From: Parvularcula sp.
GTDB taxonomy: Bacteria; Pseudomonadota; Alphaproteobacteria; Caulobacterales; Parvularculaceae
Assembly: GCA_002704915.1 (NCBI GenBank)
Contig: PAIP01000034.1
Coordinates: forward strand, 131,827-195,826
Length of the DNA stretch: 64,000 nt
Direction of reading: 5' to 3'
Shown: positions 26,887 to 35,902 of the stretch, one piece after another
How the letters are laid out: the number at the start of each line of letters is the position of its first letter
Numbering within the stretch: the first letter of the stretch is position 1
Made by a program: the position numbers and the translations under genes
Notes under the pieces: model-generated
The model's input: the letters and a program-made list of their open reading frames with translations, nothing else
The model's database searches: none
What the model was told of the DNA's origin: nothing

Positions 26887-27891
26887 ATGTTCAAAAACAC
26901 CGCCATCGCCGCCGGGATAGCCATTTGGGCTTTATGCGCAACGGCGCTCGGCGCGCCGGGGCAGGGGCTCGACGATGTGCAGGTGGGCGAGAAGGGGCTG
27001 CAGACCCGCATTGCGCTTATCTGCGACGGACCTTGCGGGCTCGAAAAACGCGGCGACGGGATTTTCTTCCTGCGCGGCGTGACGGCGGATTTGTCCCTCG
27101 ATCTTTCAACGCGCAGCCGCAACATCGCCGGGTTCACCATGACGCCGGATGCGGAGGGCAGTCTGCTCAATGTCGCTTCGCGGCGCATCCTGGAATACGC
27201 CAATACAAAATCCTGCACGATTGCCGGACGGCCGGCCACATGCGTCGATCTCTTTTACGCGGACGCCACGGCGCGCCAGGCCGAACTGGCGACGCCGAGC
27301 CTTGCGCAGAACAAGCCCGCAAAAGAGGCCGCTCCAGAACCGGCCCCCAAGCCTGCCCCCAAGCCTGCCCTTCGCGAAAGCGCGCCGGATCGGCTGTCGC
27401 GCTTCGCTTCGCTCGGGCCGCCGGAACGGTTGCAACCGCCAACGCCGGCGCGTCTAGCGAGCGTGAGGTCCGTGCAAAAGCCGGTGGAAGCGGACAAGCC
27501 CGTGATCCGCGAGGAAAAGCCCCTGCCGTCGCCGCGCCCGCAGAAGTTCGATTACGCCGGCCAGGTCGAGGCGCTCCTCGGCAAGACGCTCACGCCCGGC
27601 TATTGCGCCTCGGCGCGCGCGACCCTGCAAAGCGACCCCTGGGCCTTGGGCGCCATGGTCGACACCGGCCTGTGTCAGGCGGCGGCCGGGAAGTCCGAGG
27701 AAGCCGACGCCACGCTGGCGCGCATTCTCGAATATACGCCCGACAATTACGAAGCCTATGTGGGGCGCGCGCTGATTGCGCTGCAGGCGGGGGAGAAAAG
27801 CGTCGCCCGGCGGTATTTCCAGAACGCGCTCGACGCGCCGCCGCCCATGGAGGAATCCTCGCGCATCGTCGCCGCCATGCGCGGTCTTTAA
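26887..27891 (+). CDS. Periplasmic protein with Pro-rich linker and C-terminal TPR-like region
   Basis: A 334-residue protein with a signal peptide (MFKNTAIAAGIAIWALCATALG, cut near residue 22). An N-terminal domain (25-135) has two cysteine pairs, CDGPC and SCTIAGRPATC. A proline/alanine/lysine linker follows (about 140-215, with EPAPKPAPKPA encoded by short tandem DNA repeats). The C-terminal domain (220-334) contains TPR-like helices (AAAGKSEEADATLARILEYT, NYEAYVGRALIALQAGEKSV). No catalytic motif is seen. The mixture resembles envelope scaffold proteins, but I do not recognise the family. The gene stands alone. Confidence 0.72.
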   Translation: MFKNTAIAAGIAIWALCATALGAPGQGLDDVQVGEKGLQTRIALICDGPCGLEKRGDGIFFLRGVTADLSLDLSTRSRNIAGFTMTPDAEGSLLNVASRRILEYANTKSCTIAGRPATCVDLFYADATARQAELATPSLAQNKPAKEAAPEPAPKPAPKPALRESAPDRLSRFASLGPPERLQPPTPARLASVRSVQKPVEADKPVIREEKPLPSPRPQKFDYAGQVEALLGKTLTPGYCASARATLQSDPWALGAMVDTGLCQAAAGKSEEADATLARILEYTPDNYEAYVGRALIALQAGEKSVARRYFQNALDAPPPMEESSRIVAAMRGL

Positions 27892-28193
27892 GGCGGCGCA
27901 TAAAGTTCCGGGCGTTTCATCAGCATCATCTCTTCATCCTGAGGAGCCCAACCTTCCTTCGTCCTTCGAGTCCCGCGCGCCCCGGCCGCGAAGGCGGCCA
28001 TATTATGATTGCGCGCGTTTGCGCGCGAGGCGCGCCCTCAGGATGAAGGAGGGTTGAGCGTCTCGAAGGACCATGATGTTGATGAAACGCCAGCGCTTAG
28101 TTCCGTAACAGCTTGGTGAGGCTGCATTTGCGCGCCTTGACCGGTTGGAGGCCGGCGCATAGCGTTCCGGCCCCATGAAAAGGAGAGAAACCC
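27892..28193. other. Gene-free stretch filled largely by a palindromic element
   Basis: About 300 bases between the TPR protein and the GST gene. The first 200 bases are occupied by the inverted-repeat element at 27911-28091. The remaining 100 bases precede the GST gene and should hold its promoter. No small gene is evident. Confidence 0.6.
27911..28091. repeat. Palindromic element with terminal inverted repeats (MITE-like)
   Basis: The ends are GGCGTTTCATCAGCATCAT (27911-27929) and its inverse at 28073-28091, matching at 18 of 19 positions. Inside, the modules TTCATCCTGAGG and TCCTTCGAG occur once in each arm in opposite orientation. The CTGAGGATGAAGG/GTCTCGAAGGA modules are a common dispersed repeat in alphaproteobacteria. 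It has no coding capacity. Confidence 0.75.
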
Positions 28194-28808
28194 ATGGCCA
28201 ATCCAATAAAAATCATCGGCGTTCCGTTTTCGCAGAATGTCAGAAAGCCTCTGGCCGTTGCGCATCATCTGGGGCTTGAGGTGGAAAACCCGCCGCTGGC
28301 GCCGAACGATCCGTCCTTCAAGGAGCTGCACGCGGCGGGCCGCATTCCCGTGCTGGACGATGACGGCTACCGGATCTGCGAATCGAACGCCATCATGATC
28401 TATCTTTGCTCCAAGACGAAGAATGATCTGTACCCGGAAGAGGCGAAAGCGCGCGGTCTCGTCAATCAGTTTCTGTTCTGGGACGTGGCGCACTGGACCC
28501 CGGCCTATCAGCCGATCCAGTTCGAGCGCCTTGTAAAAGGCATGCTCGGGCTCGGCGAGACCGATGAGGCGGTGGTCGAGGCGGCCCTGCAGCGTTTCGC
28601 GCGCGAGGCGGCCTATCTTGAGGGGGCGCTTGCGGGCAAGAGCTGGCTCGTGGGCGACGGGGCGACGCTCGCCGATTTCGCCGCCGGGGCGGGGCTCACT
28701 CATGCGGCCGCGATGGGCCTTCCCCTTGAGGACTTTCCCAATATCCGCGCCTGGAACGACCGCGTGCAGGGCCTTGAAGGCTTCAAGAAAACCGAAGTGA
28801 AGATGTAA
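28194..28808 (+). CDS. Glutathione S-transferase family protein
   Basis: A 204-residue cytosolic GST. The N-terminal thioredoxin-like domain (1-80) has VPFSQNVRKPLAVAHHLGL with a Ser at the active-site position, the cis-proline in RIPVLDDDGY and the glutathione-binding ESNAIMIYL. The C-terminal helical domain has the N-capping region GATLADFAAGAGL. Such theta-like GSTs conjugate or reduce electrophiles. A GGAGAG site lies eight bases before the ATG. It converges on the MmeI-like gene with no intervening gap. Confidence 0.9.
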   Translation: MANPIKIIGVPFSQNVRKPLAVAHHLGLEVENPPLAPNDPSFKELHAAGRIPVLDDDGYRICESNAIMIYLCSKTKNDLYPEEAKARGLVNQFLFWDVAHWTPAYQPIQFERLVKGMLGLGETDEAVVEAALQRFAREAAYLEGALAGKSWLVGDGATLADFAAGAGLTHAAAMGLPLEDFPNIRAWNDRVQGLEGFKKTEVKM

Positions 28809-28810
28809 CG

Positions 28811-31681
28811 CTACTGAGCGGCCGCGCGGCTCTGGTTCAGCTCGAACAGGCGCTTCAGGATTTCGTCGTCGGTCAGCGTTCCGGCGTCGAAATCCGCCTC
28901 CCAGCCATAGCTGTAAGCGACCGCCCTGTCGAGCGCCTTATGCGCATGGTCGAGCCAGGCCGGGCGTTCATTATAGAGATTGGTGAGCGTGCGTTTCTTC
29001 AGGATTTTTTCCGCCTTTTCATCGACGGGCAGGATGCGGTCGGGATAGCCCTCAACGACTTCCGGCACGCGTTTCACAAGGTCCGGCGGATTGAGCCAGT
29101 TCTCGCGCAGCTCGTTCAGCTTCGCCGCCGCGTCCGCGATGCGGATGGCGCGCGGATCGTCGGCATAATCCGCGGCCGGAATGTCCGGCGTCAGTCCCTC
29201 GGGGAAGGGGAAGGTTTCGAAACAGTCACCAGGCGTATAGACAGGGTCGTTTCCGACGCCGTGAAACTGACATGTTGCTAAAGTCCACAGTTCATGGAAT
29301 TTGCTTGAGAGAATTCCGAAATAGAGGTCTGTTTCATTATCGATAAGTATCACCCGCGTATCCGGTATGATGCCGCTTTCAGCCCAACGAAATAGGCGGT
29401 GTTTGATGACAAGACCGGTTACAAGGAGTCTTGATTTGTCTCTGATAACATCGCGCGCAGTATCTCCGGACCGGCGGAATAGCCACCAGTTTTCTTCAAG
29501 CCGTTTTTCGCGATTGTTTTCCCGGTTGATTTTAAGTCTGTCAGCGACCAACCTAAAAGGTAATTCAAAGAAAGACGCATTATCCTCGTCGAAGCCAAAA
29601 AAATCGATGATCCACTTTTCAGTTGGGCGGCCAATTAGATCGCGGACGGTATAATACGGTTTGACGACGCATTGATTTCGCTTTCCGTTTGGGTTGGTGG
29701 GGGCGGAAAGCAGTGACGAGGCAAGATCGCGCGATATATCAAACGGACCGCCTTTCTCTATTCCCCGTACAGCTTTTTTTTTGTTTGCAAGAAGAGCTTG
29801 CTTCATTGATAAATTGAAGCCTAGAGCTTTCAAATCAGGCGTGATAGCTGGGACGTTTGCCCCATCAAGCATCCTCTTTCTATCTTTATCAACATCGCAT
29901 ATGATCACGGAGACTCTCACGTCTGCGCCGTCAACAACCCAAGGTTCGTCACTCATTGCAAATACAATCGGGGCAAGAGTGTACAATGCTTCCGCAGCGT
30001 GTGAGTCTTTTGGGCTTCTAATCATATTTGTAGCCACGAAGCCTACCCGTATCGTATTTCTTGAGATGTGCTCGCTGGCTTTTAGGAACCAGTAAGTTAC
30101 CAGATTAATCGCACTTCCTGTCCCTAGGATTATCGAGCGGAGCTTGTTGACATAATCTTCGCCCAGCCGGTTAAGCATCCACTTTGCACCCAAAAACGGC
30201 GGATTCCCGACAATCACATCCGCATCGGGCCATTGGGCCTCGCGCCATTCGCCGGTCGCCTGGTCCTGTTCGATCAGGGCGTCGCGGCATTCGATATTGT
30301 TGAGCGGTCTCAGGATCGGGTTGCGCGCCGCGTCGAAACCGTTGCGGCGCATCCACTGGATTTCGCCGATCCAGATGGAAACGCGGGCGAGCTCCGCCGC
30401 ATACGGATTGATCTCGATGCCTTTCACCGCCTCCGGCCCGACGCGGGGGAAGCCGCGGGGCAAACCAAGCGCCTCGGCGTCGAGATTAACCTTGTGCTCA
30501 AGGTCTTTCAGCGCCGTCAGGGAAAGGTTCAGAAAATTGCCGGAGCCGCAGGCGGGGTCGAGCACGCGGAAATCGACGAGCTTTTCGATGAAATCCCGAT
30601 GCAGCTTCACCGCCGCCTTGTGGGCCCGCGTCGCCGCCGACGCCGATTTCGCTTTCCCTTCCTTGGCGAGTTGTGCGGCGATCTTTTCCTTCGTCGCCTC
30701 CCATTCCGCCGTTAAGGGATCGACGATCACGGGATTGACGATCATCATGATCTTGTCGCGGTCGGTGTAATGGGCGCCGAGCTGCGACCGCTTTGACGGG
30801 TCGAGCCCGCGCTCGAACAGCGTGCCGAGGATCGACGGGTCGATATCCTGCCAGTCGAGCCGTGCGGCTTTCAGCGTCAGCTCGATATCGTCGGCGTCGA
30901 GGGGCAAAGCGAGATCGTCATCGAAGAGCCCGCCATTGAACCACTCGATCTTTTCAAAGCCGACGCGCCCGCCCTTGTCCTTCATGGCGGCGAAAAGCTG
31001 GCGTGCATTCTCCTCGAACTCCTGTGGCTTCCTCGCGCACATTTCCAGCATTCGGGTGAAGATCGCGTCGGGCAGGAGCCCCGCATCCTCCGCGAACATG
31101 CAGAAGACGAGGCGGTTGACGAAATGCGCCACCAGCTGCGGGTCATGCCCGCGCTCGCGCAGGCGCTGGGCCAGCGCCGAAAACTCGTTCGCCGCATCGG
31201 CGGTGAGCTGGGTGCGCGTCTTTTTGGGTTTCAGCTTTTCCGGATCGGCGAGGACCGCGCGCAGGATGTCGCGCTTGCCCGCGTCCCTTAAATCCTCAAG
31301 CTCCAGCGCATGGTTTTCCTGAACCGTGTTGGTCCAGTTGGTGCGGATGATGATTTTCTTGGTGTCGGAAACAACCAGCAGCGGCGGATTTTCAAGCGCG
31401 ACGGAGTAGGTCAGTAATTGCCGATAGGCGCGGTCGAGGTCTTTGTGCGGGCCCTTATACTCCCAGCCGAAATGGCCGCGCCGCCAGACATCGGCGAAGC
31501 CCTGGCCGCCGGTCGCCTTGGTGGCGCCCTTCTCGAAGCAATATTCCTCGCCCTTCTGGTCGATATCCGTGGGCTTGGGCTCGCCAAGGAGATCGCAGAG
31601 ATCGTTGAAATGCGACTGCGCGGCGGCGCTCTCCTTCAGCTCCGAGCGGGTCCATTTGCGGATGAAATCTTCTGGCGTCAT
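28811..31681 (-). CDS. MmeI-like single-chain restriction-modification enzyme (type IIL/IIG)
   Basis: A 956-residue protein matching the MmeI layout: N-terminal PD-(D/E)XK nuclease (Asp64, Glu74 and Lys76 in GFADVWRRGHFGWEYKG, the same D-x9-ExK spacing as MmeI), a helical linker (150-300), an N6-adenine methyltransferase with motif I LDPACGSGNFL (374-384) and motif IV NPPF (493-496), then a target-recognition region and a C-terminal helical part. It should both methylate and cut DNA at one asymmetric site. The nuclease triad is intact, so it is probably active. The start at 31681 (MTPEDFIRKW) follows GGGGAAAG. Bases about 29260-30180 (residues roughly 500-807) are clearly lower in GC than the flanks, hinting at exchange of the specificity half. 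Confidence 0.88.
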   Translation of the reverse strand: MTPEDFIRKWTRSELKESAAAQSHFNDLCDLLGEPKPTDIDQKGEEYCFEKGATKATGGQGFADVWRRGHFGWEYKGPHKDLDRAYRQLLTYSVALENPPLLVVSDTKKIIIRTNWTNTVQENHALELEDLRDAGKRDILRAVLADPEKLKPKKTRTQLTADAANEFSALAQRLRERGHDPQLVAHFVNRLVFCMFAEDAGLLPDAIFTRMLEMCARKPQEFEENARQLFAAMKDKGGRVGFEKIEWFNGGLFDDDLALPLDADDIELTLKAARLDWQDIDPSILGTLFERGLDPSKRSQLGAHYTDRDKIMMIVNPVIVDPLTAEWEATKEKIAAQLAKEGKAKSASAATRAHKAAVKLHRDFIEKLVDFRVLDPACGSGNFLNLSLTALKDLEHKVNLDAEALGLPRGFPRVGPEAVKGIEINPYAAELARVSIWIGEIQWMRRNGFDAARNPILRPLNNIECRDALIEQDQATGEWREAQWPDADVIVGNPPFLGAKWMLNRLGEDYVNKLRSIILGTGSAINLVTYWFLKASEHISRNTIRVGFVATNMIRSPKDSHAAEALYTLAPIVFAMSDEPWVVDGADVRVSVIICDVDKDRKRMLDGANVPAITPDLKALGFNLSMKQALLANKKKAVRGIEKGGPFDISRDLASSLLSAPTNPNGKRNQCVVKPYYTVRDLIGRPTEKWIIDFFGFDEDNASFFELPFRLVADRLKINRENNREKRLEENWWLFRRSGDTARDVIRDKSRLLVTGLVIKHRLFRWAESGIIPDTRVILIDNETDLYFGILSSKFHELWTLATCQFHGVGNDPVYTPGDCFETFPFPEGLTPDIPAADYADDPRAIRIADAAAKLNELRENWLNPPDLVKRVPEVVEGYPDRILPVDEKAEKILKKRTLTNLYNERPAWLDHAHKALDRAVAYSYGWEADFDAGTLTDDEILKRLFELNQSRAAAQ

Positions 31682-31818
31682 GGGGGCGCGATCTTTCCCC
31701 GGTTTCCCGCCCCCGTCCATAGAGCGTTGCCGCCTGACTGCGCCCGCTTGACCGGGGCGGCGTTTTCCGGTGCAACCTCCGCAACACGCCCTCAACAGCA
31801 AGAGCCCGCCGGAGCCCC

Positions 31819-32757
31819 ATGGCCGACCCGACCCAAAAGACCTTTCAGGACCTCATTCTGACGCTTCAGGATTACTGGGCGAAGAATGGCTGCGTCATTC
31901 TCCAGCCCTATGACATGGAGATGGGGGCGGGGACGTTTCACCCGGCGACGACCCTGCGCTCGCTGGGGCCCAAGCCCTGGAACGCGGCCTATGTTCAGCC
32001 CTGCCGGCGCCCCACCGACGGGCGCTATGGCGCCAACCCGAACCGGTTTCAGCATTATTTCCAGTTTCAGGTGGTCCTGAAGCCGAGCCCTGACAATATT
32101 CAGGAGCTCTATCTCGGGTCTTTGGACGCCATCGGCGTTGATCGCAGCGTGCATGACATCCGTTTCGTTGAGGACGACTGGGAAAGCCCGACGCTCGGCG
32201 CCTGGGGCCTCGGCTGGGAAGTCTGGTGCGACGGCATGGAGGTGACGCAGTTCACTTATTTCCAGCAGGTGGGCGGCTTCGACTGCAAGCCCGTGACGGG
32301 CGAGATTACCTATGGGCTCGAGCGTCTCGCCATGTATGTGCAAGGCGTCGATAACGGGTTCGATCTTGTTTATGGCGGCGCAAAGCCGGACGGTTCGCCC
32401 TTCACCTATGGCGATGTCTTCCACCAGAACGAAGTCGAACAGTCGGCCTATAATTTCGAACTCGCCAACACGGAAATTCTTTTCCGCCAGTTTAAAGAGG
32501 CGGAGGAAAACTGTCAGGCGATCATCGAGGCCGGCAAAAAAGACGGCAAGGCCTATCCGCTGCCCGCCTATGAGCAGTGCATCAAGGCGTCTCATCTGTT
32601 CAACCTGCTCGATGCGCGGGGCGTCATCTCCGCGACCGAACGCCAGTCTTACATCCTGCGCGTCAGGACGCTCGCGAAAGCTTGCTGCGAGGCGTGGCTC
32701 GATAGCCCGCAAGGGCGCAGCGAAGGCGCGGGCGTCGTGGATTATGCGGAGGCTTGA
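31819..32757 (+). CDS. glyQ: Glycyl-tRNA synthetase alpha subunit
   Basis: A 312-residue class II synthetase subunit of the bacterial alpha2beta2 type. Diagnostic stretches are [51 protein letters not shown] and [12 protein letters not shown]. It activates glycine and charges tRNA-Gly together with GlyS. A GGAG site lies just before the ATG. In many alphaproteobacteria glyQ and glyS lie close; here glyS is about 4.6 kb downstream in the same direction, with small accessory genes in between. Confidence 0.97.
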   Translation: MADPTQKTFQDLILTLQDYWAKNGCVILQPYDMEMGAGTFHPATTLRSLGPKPWNAAYVQPCRRPTDGRYGANPNRFQHYFQFQVVLKPSPDNIQELYLGSLDAIGVDRSVHDIRFVEDDWESPTLGAWGLGWEVWCDGMEVTQFTYFQQVGGFDCKPVTGEITYGLERLAMYVQGVDNGFDLVYGGAKPDGSPFTYGDVFHQNEVEQSAYNFELANTEILFRQFKEAEENCQAIIEAGKKDGKAYPLPAYEQCIKASHLFNLLDARGVISATERQSYILRVRTLAKACCEAWLDSPQGRSEGAGVVDYAEA

Positions 32758-32760
32758 GCG

Positions 32761-33231
32761 ATGACCGTTGCGCTTCCCCTCGAAGGCGGATGCCAGTGCG
32801 GCGAGTTACGCTACGAACTTTCCGCCGCGCCCATGACCCTTTACGCCTGTCATTGCACGAACTGTCAGAAACAGACGGGCAGCGCCTTCGTGCTGTCGAC
32901 CATTATTCCTGAAGCCGCTTTCAAATTCACGCATGGCAAGCCCGGTAAAACGACGTGGAAATCCGACGCCGGCAATCCGCGCTATGGCTATTACTGCAAG
33001 GATTGCGGCAGCCGCATCGCCAACGGCCAGGAGGGCGGCCCGCCTTTTTTAAGCCTTCGCGCCGGCACATTCGACGATACGTCCTGGGTGCGTCCCGCCG
33101 GGCATATCTGGGTGAAAAGCGCGCAAAGCTGGATCAAATTCGACAAGGACGATCTCCTTTGCGATACGCAGCCTACGGATTACGGGCCTTATCTGGAGCG
33201 ATTCCGCAGTTTCGGACTTTTCGCCGCCTAG
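32761..33231 (+). CDS. GFA/CENP-V-family zinc protein
   Basis: A 156-residue GFA-family protein, named for glutathione-dependent formaldehyde-activating enzyme. The zinc-binding cysteines are clear: GGCQCGELRYE, YACHCTNCQKQTGSAF and YYCKDCGSRIAN. The family binds two zinc ions and may handle glutathione or S-hydroxymethylglutathione adducts; most members are uncharacterised. It starts three bases after the glyQ stop and so is in the glyQ transcript. A hairpin repeat sits seven bases after its stop. Confidence 0.9.
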   Translation: MTVALPLEGGCQCGELRYELSAAPMTLYACHCTNCQKQTGSAFVLSTIIPEAAFKFTHGKPGKTTWKSDAGNPRYGYYCKDCGSRIANGQEGGPPFLSLRAGTFDDTSWVRPAGHIWVKSAQSWIKFDKDDLLCDTQPTDYGPYLERFRSFGLFAA

Positions 33232-33237
33232 CGCCGG

Positions 33238-33264
33238 GCGAAAAAGTGGATGCCGGTTTTTCGC
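33238..33264. repeat. Short palindromic repeat (GCGAAAAA...TTTTTCGC)
   Basis: GCGAAAAA (33238-33245) and TTTTTCGC (33257-33264) flank GTGGATGCCGG. This GAAAA-GTGG-CCGG-TTTTC pattern is a known dispersed intergenic repeat in alphaproteobacteria. Placed just after the GFA stop, it may also end the glyQ transcript. Confidence 0.6.
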
Positions 33265-33412
33265 ATTACCGGCGCGGCTACTAAAATTTAAGTCGCATCC
33301 GGATTATTCGCACTCGCAGCATTGAATTGTGCGGCGCACGGATGAATTCATCATTGCCCGCTTCCTGCGCGGCGCGGTAAACTCCCTCTCAGACTAACAG
33401 AGGGAGGGTTTC

Positions 33413-33823
33413 ATGCCCAAAATTCTCGGTTTGAATATTGTCGCAGTGATCGTGGCGTCGGTGGCGTTCTTTCTCGTCGGCTGGCTGTGGTACGGCATTT
33501 TGTTCATGGACGCCTATATGGAATATATGGGCATCTCGCCTGACGAGGCGGGCGGGTCTTTCGATATCTGGATGGCCGGCGGCTTTCTCATCACCATCAT
33601 GCAGGTGATCGGTTTCGGCCTCGTCCTGAAATGGAAGGGCGACGCGAGCCCCATGGCCGGGGCGATGACGGCGGCGGTGTTGTGGTTCTTCCTCGCGCTG
33701 CCGTTCTCCATGTACGCCTATCTCTACGGGCCGGCGCATGACTCGACCATGCTGATGATCGACGCCTCGCATTTGCTCGTAGGTTGGGTCGTCTCGGCGG
33801 TGGTGCTGCGCTTGATTAAGTAA
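33413..33823 (+). CDS. DUF1761 family membrane protein
   Basis: A 136-residue inner-membrane protein with four hydrophobic segments (about 8-30, 48-70, 80-98, 108-132). The first helix has FFLVGWLWYGILF, the signature of DUF1761 proteins. No function is known. A GAGGGAGGG ribosome site precedes the ATG, and a strong terminator follows at 33850, so it is probably monocistronic. Confidence 0.82.
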   Translation: MPKILGLNIVAVIVASVAFFLVGWLWYGILFMDAYMEYMGISPDEAGGSFDIWMAGGFLITIMQVIGFGLVLKWKGDASPMAGAMTAAVLWFFLALPFSMYAYLYGPAHDSTMLMIDASHLLVGWVVSAVVLRLIK

Positions 33824-33849
33824 GGCCGGGTTGTCATTTTATGGAGAAG

Positions 33850-33873
33850 GGGCGGCGGCCGCGCCGCCCTTTT
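33850..33873 (+). terminator. Intrinsic terminator of the DUF1761 gene
   Basis: GGGCGGCG and CGCCGCCC form an eight-base-pair GC stem with a four-base loop, followed by TTTTCTTGTTT, 27 bases after the DUF1761 stop. Confidence 0.8.
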
Positions 33874-33891
33874 CTTGTTTAGGGGTTTGAC

Positions 33892-34647
33892 ATGGCGTTG
33901 ACGGCGCCGAAACGAAAACGCCGCAAGGGGCGCAAAAAGAAAAAGCAGAAGCCGCAGAATCGCCTGCGGCTTATTCTGCGCGCGAGCGGGTTTGCGGCGC
34001 TGGCGCTTGTCGGCGGCTCGGTCCTGTGGGCGGGGCTTTACGCAATCGCTTCGCCGCCGGGCACTTTGCTCATGCTCCAGCGGAAGCTGTCGGGCGATGT
34101 GATCCAACACCCCTGGACGCCGCTTGAGGAAATCTCGCCGCATCTCGTGACGGCGGTCATCGCGGCGGAGGATACGCGCTTTTGTCTTCACAACGGCATC
34201 GACTTCGAGGCCATCGACAAGGCGCTGGAAGAAAAGAAAAAGGGAAAGCGCCTGCGCGGGGCCTCGACGATATCGCAGCAGACGGCGAAAAACGCCTTTT
34301 TCTGGAATGGGGGCGGCTGGCTCAGGAAGGGCGGCGAGGCCTGGATGACGGTCCTTATTGAAAGCATCTGGCCGAAACACCGGGTGATGGAAGTCTATCT
34401 GAACATCGCCGAGTGGGGCGACGGCAATTTTGGCGCCGAAGCGGCGGCGCAGGCGCGGTTCGGGAAGAGCGCCAAGGATTTAACGTCATATGAGGCGGCC
34501 CTCCTTGCGAGCGTTCTGCCGAACCCGCATAAATGGCGCGTCGACCCGCCGGGGCCTTATGTGCGCTCGCGCAGCCATACGATCCGCTCACGGATGGATC
34601 AGGTGCGGCGCGACGGGCTCGATGCGTGTGTGCTGAACGCAAGATAG
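33892..34647 (+). CDS. mtgA: Monofunctional biosynthetic peptidoglycan transglycosylase
   Basis: A 251-residue GT51 enzyme. It begins with a very basic cytosolic tail (KRKRRKGRKKKKQK), then one membrane helix (about 31-52) and the periplasmic glycosyltransferase domain with the family motifs AAEDTRFCLHNGIDFEAI (catalytic Glu in the first), GASTISQQTAKNAFFW, and KHRVMEVYLNIAEWG. It polymerises lipid II into glycan strands without a transpeptidase domain. It is followed nine bases on by the ABM-like gene with a TAGGAGGCC site, so the two may share a transcript. Confidence 0.95.
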   Translation: MALTAPKRKRRKGRKKKKQKPQNRLRLILRASGFAALALVGGSVLWAGLYAIASPPGTLLMLQRKLSGDVIQHPWTPLEEISPHLVTAVIAAEDTRFCLHNGIDFEAIDKALEEKKKGKRLRGASTISQQTAKNAFFWNGGGWLRKGGEAWMTVLIESIWPKHRVMEVYLNIAEWGDGNFGAEAAAQARFGKSAKDLTSYEAALLASVLPNPHKWRVDPPGPYVRSRSHTIRSRMDQVRRDGLDACVLNAR

Positions 34648-34656
34648 GAGGCCTGT

Positions 34657-34983
34657 ATGAGCATCATGGTGATCGCCTGTTACAGGCCGAAATTTGGAAA
34701 AGAAGCGGAGCTTCATGATCTGATGAAAATCCATCTGCCGGTCTTGCGCGCAGAAGGGCTGGTTGACGAGGGTCCGTCGCTTTGCGGGCGCGCGGATGAC
34801 GGAACCTATGTGGAAGTCTTTTGCTGGGTATCCCAGGACGCCATCGACGCAGCCCATGAAAATCTCAATGTGCTCGCCATGTGGGAGAAATTCGCAGAAG
34901 CCTGCGACTATGTGACAATCGGGGACCTGCCCGAAGCGAAACAGATGTTTTCGGCTTTTGCACCTGTCGATCTCTCGTCATAA
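34657..34983 (+). CDS. Antibiotic biosynthesis monooxygenase (ABM)-like protein
   Basis: A 108-residue protein whose single ferredoxin-like domain fits the dimeric alpha-beta barrel class: MVIACYRPKFGKEAELHDLM at the start, a central beta region TYVEVFCWVS and the helix ENLNVLAMWEKFAEAC. ABM-like proteins range from quinol oxygenases to haem-degrading enzymes; nothing here decides between them. A near-perfect AGGAGG site lies six bases before the ATG. It follows mtgA. Confidence 0.7.
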   Translation: MSIMVIACYRPKFGKEAELHDLMKIHLPVLRAEGLVDEGPSLCGRADDGTYVEVFCWVSQDAIDAAHENLNVLAMWEKFAEACDYVTIGDLPEAKQMFSAFAPVDLSS

Positions 34984-35013
34984 GGTGCCCCCGCAGCCGC
35001 TATGTGAAAGACA

Positions 35014-35574
35014 ATGATGCGATTATTGCAGCTTTTTCTGATGGCCGCCTTCATGGCGGCCTGCGCGCCAAAGGGCTACACGCCCTATTATGCGACGCCG
35101 GGCGATCCGGCCGGTCAACCGGATTACGATGAGTTTACGCTGAAGCGCACGGCCTGTTTCGGCTTTTGCCCGGTCTATGATGTGACGGTCTATGAAAACG
35201 ACGTCCTGATTTTTCACGGCGAGGGCTTCGTCGCTGAAACCGGCGGCGCGGTAAGCAAGCGCCTGCCGAAAGGCTCCTTCAAAAAACTGATCGACATCGC
35301 CAAGACACATGAATTTTCAGAGTACGACGCAAGCTATCCCAATGAGGCGGGCGACAATTGCGGCCCCATTCCGACAGACATGCCGAGCATTATTATCTCG
35401 TTCGACGCCAAGCGCCTCAATCATGAAGTGAGCCTCTATCAGGGTTGCAGTTTCGATGGTCGCGAAAACTTCGACGAGATGGTTCTGGAGATGGATGCTG
35501 TGCTCGGCATAGAGGACTGGATCGGCCCGCGCGAGGATTTTACGGCGCGGAAGAATAGAGAGACCTATGCCTAA
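35014..35574 (+). CDS. DUF6438 lipoprotein
   Basis: A 186-residue protein with a lipobox (LMAAFMAAC, Cys17) and a domain opening LKRTACFGFCPVYDVTVYEND, the hallmark of DUF6438 (R-T-x-C-F-G-x-C-P-x-Y). Two further cysteines (NCGPIP and YQGCSF) may pair with these. It is a likely envelope lipoprotein of unknown function. Its 3' end overlaps the SMR transporter start by eight bases, making it the first gene of a tightly packed four-gene run to 36683. Confidence 0.82.
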   Translation: MMRLLQLFLMAAFMAACAPKGYTPYYATPGDPAGQPDYDEFTLKRTACFGFCPVYDVTVYENDVLIFHGEGFVAETGGAVSKRLPKGSFKKLIDIAKTHEFSEYDASYPNEAGDNCGPIPTDMPSIIISFDAKRLNHEVSLYQGCSFDGRENFDEMVLEMDAVLGIEDWIGPREDFTARKNRETYA

Positions 35575-35902
35575 GGTTTATCTCTATCTCGCCATCGCCA
35601 TTGTGGCCGAAGTCATCGCCACAAGCGCGCTGAAAGCGTCGGATAATTTCTCAAAAATGCTGCCGTCGATCCTCGTCATCGGCGGCTATGGCGTTGCGTT
35701 CAACTATCTGTCGCTGGTCGTGAAAGAGCTCCCTGTGGGCATGACCTACGCCATCTGGTCGGGAGCCGGAATCGTCCTTGTCGCTCTGGTAAGCATGGCG
35801 GTTTATCGTCAGATCCCCGATCTCGCCGCCTGGGCCGGCATGGGGCTCATCATTGCCGGCATTATCGTTCTCAATCTCTTTTCGAATATGGGAGGTCATT
35901 GA
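35567..35902 (+). CDS. Small multidrug resistance (SMR) family transporter
   Basis: A 111-residue inner-membrane protein with four helices. Helix 1 carries the essential proton/substrate Glu in VAEVIATSALKAS (Glu15), as in EmrE, and VGMTYAIWSGAGIV in helix 3 is the family signature. It exports cationic compounds by proton antiport as a dimer. The sequence is of the EmrE/QacE rather than the SugE/Gdx type, judged by the TYAIWSGAG motif. It overlaps the gene before by eight bases and the gene after by one. Confidence 0.92.
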   Translation: MPKVYLYLAIAIVAEVIATSALKASDNFSKMLPSILVIGGYGVAFNYLSLVVKELPVGMTYAIWSGAGIVLVALVSMAVYRQIPDLAAWAGMGLIIAGIIVLNLFSNMGGH

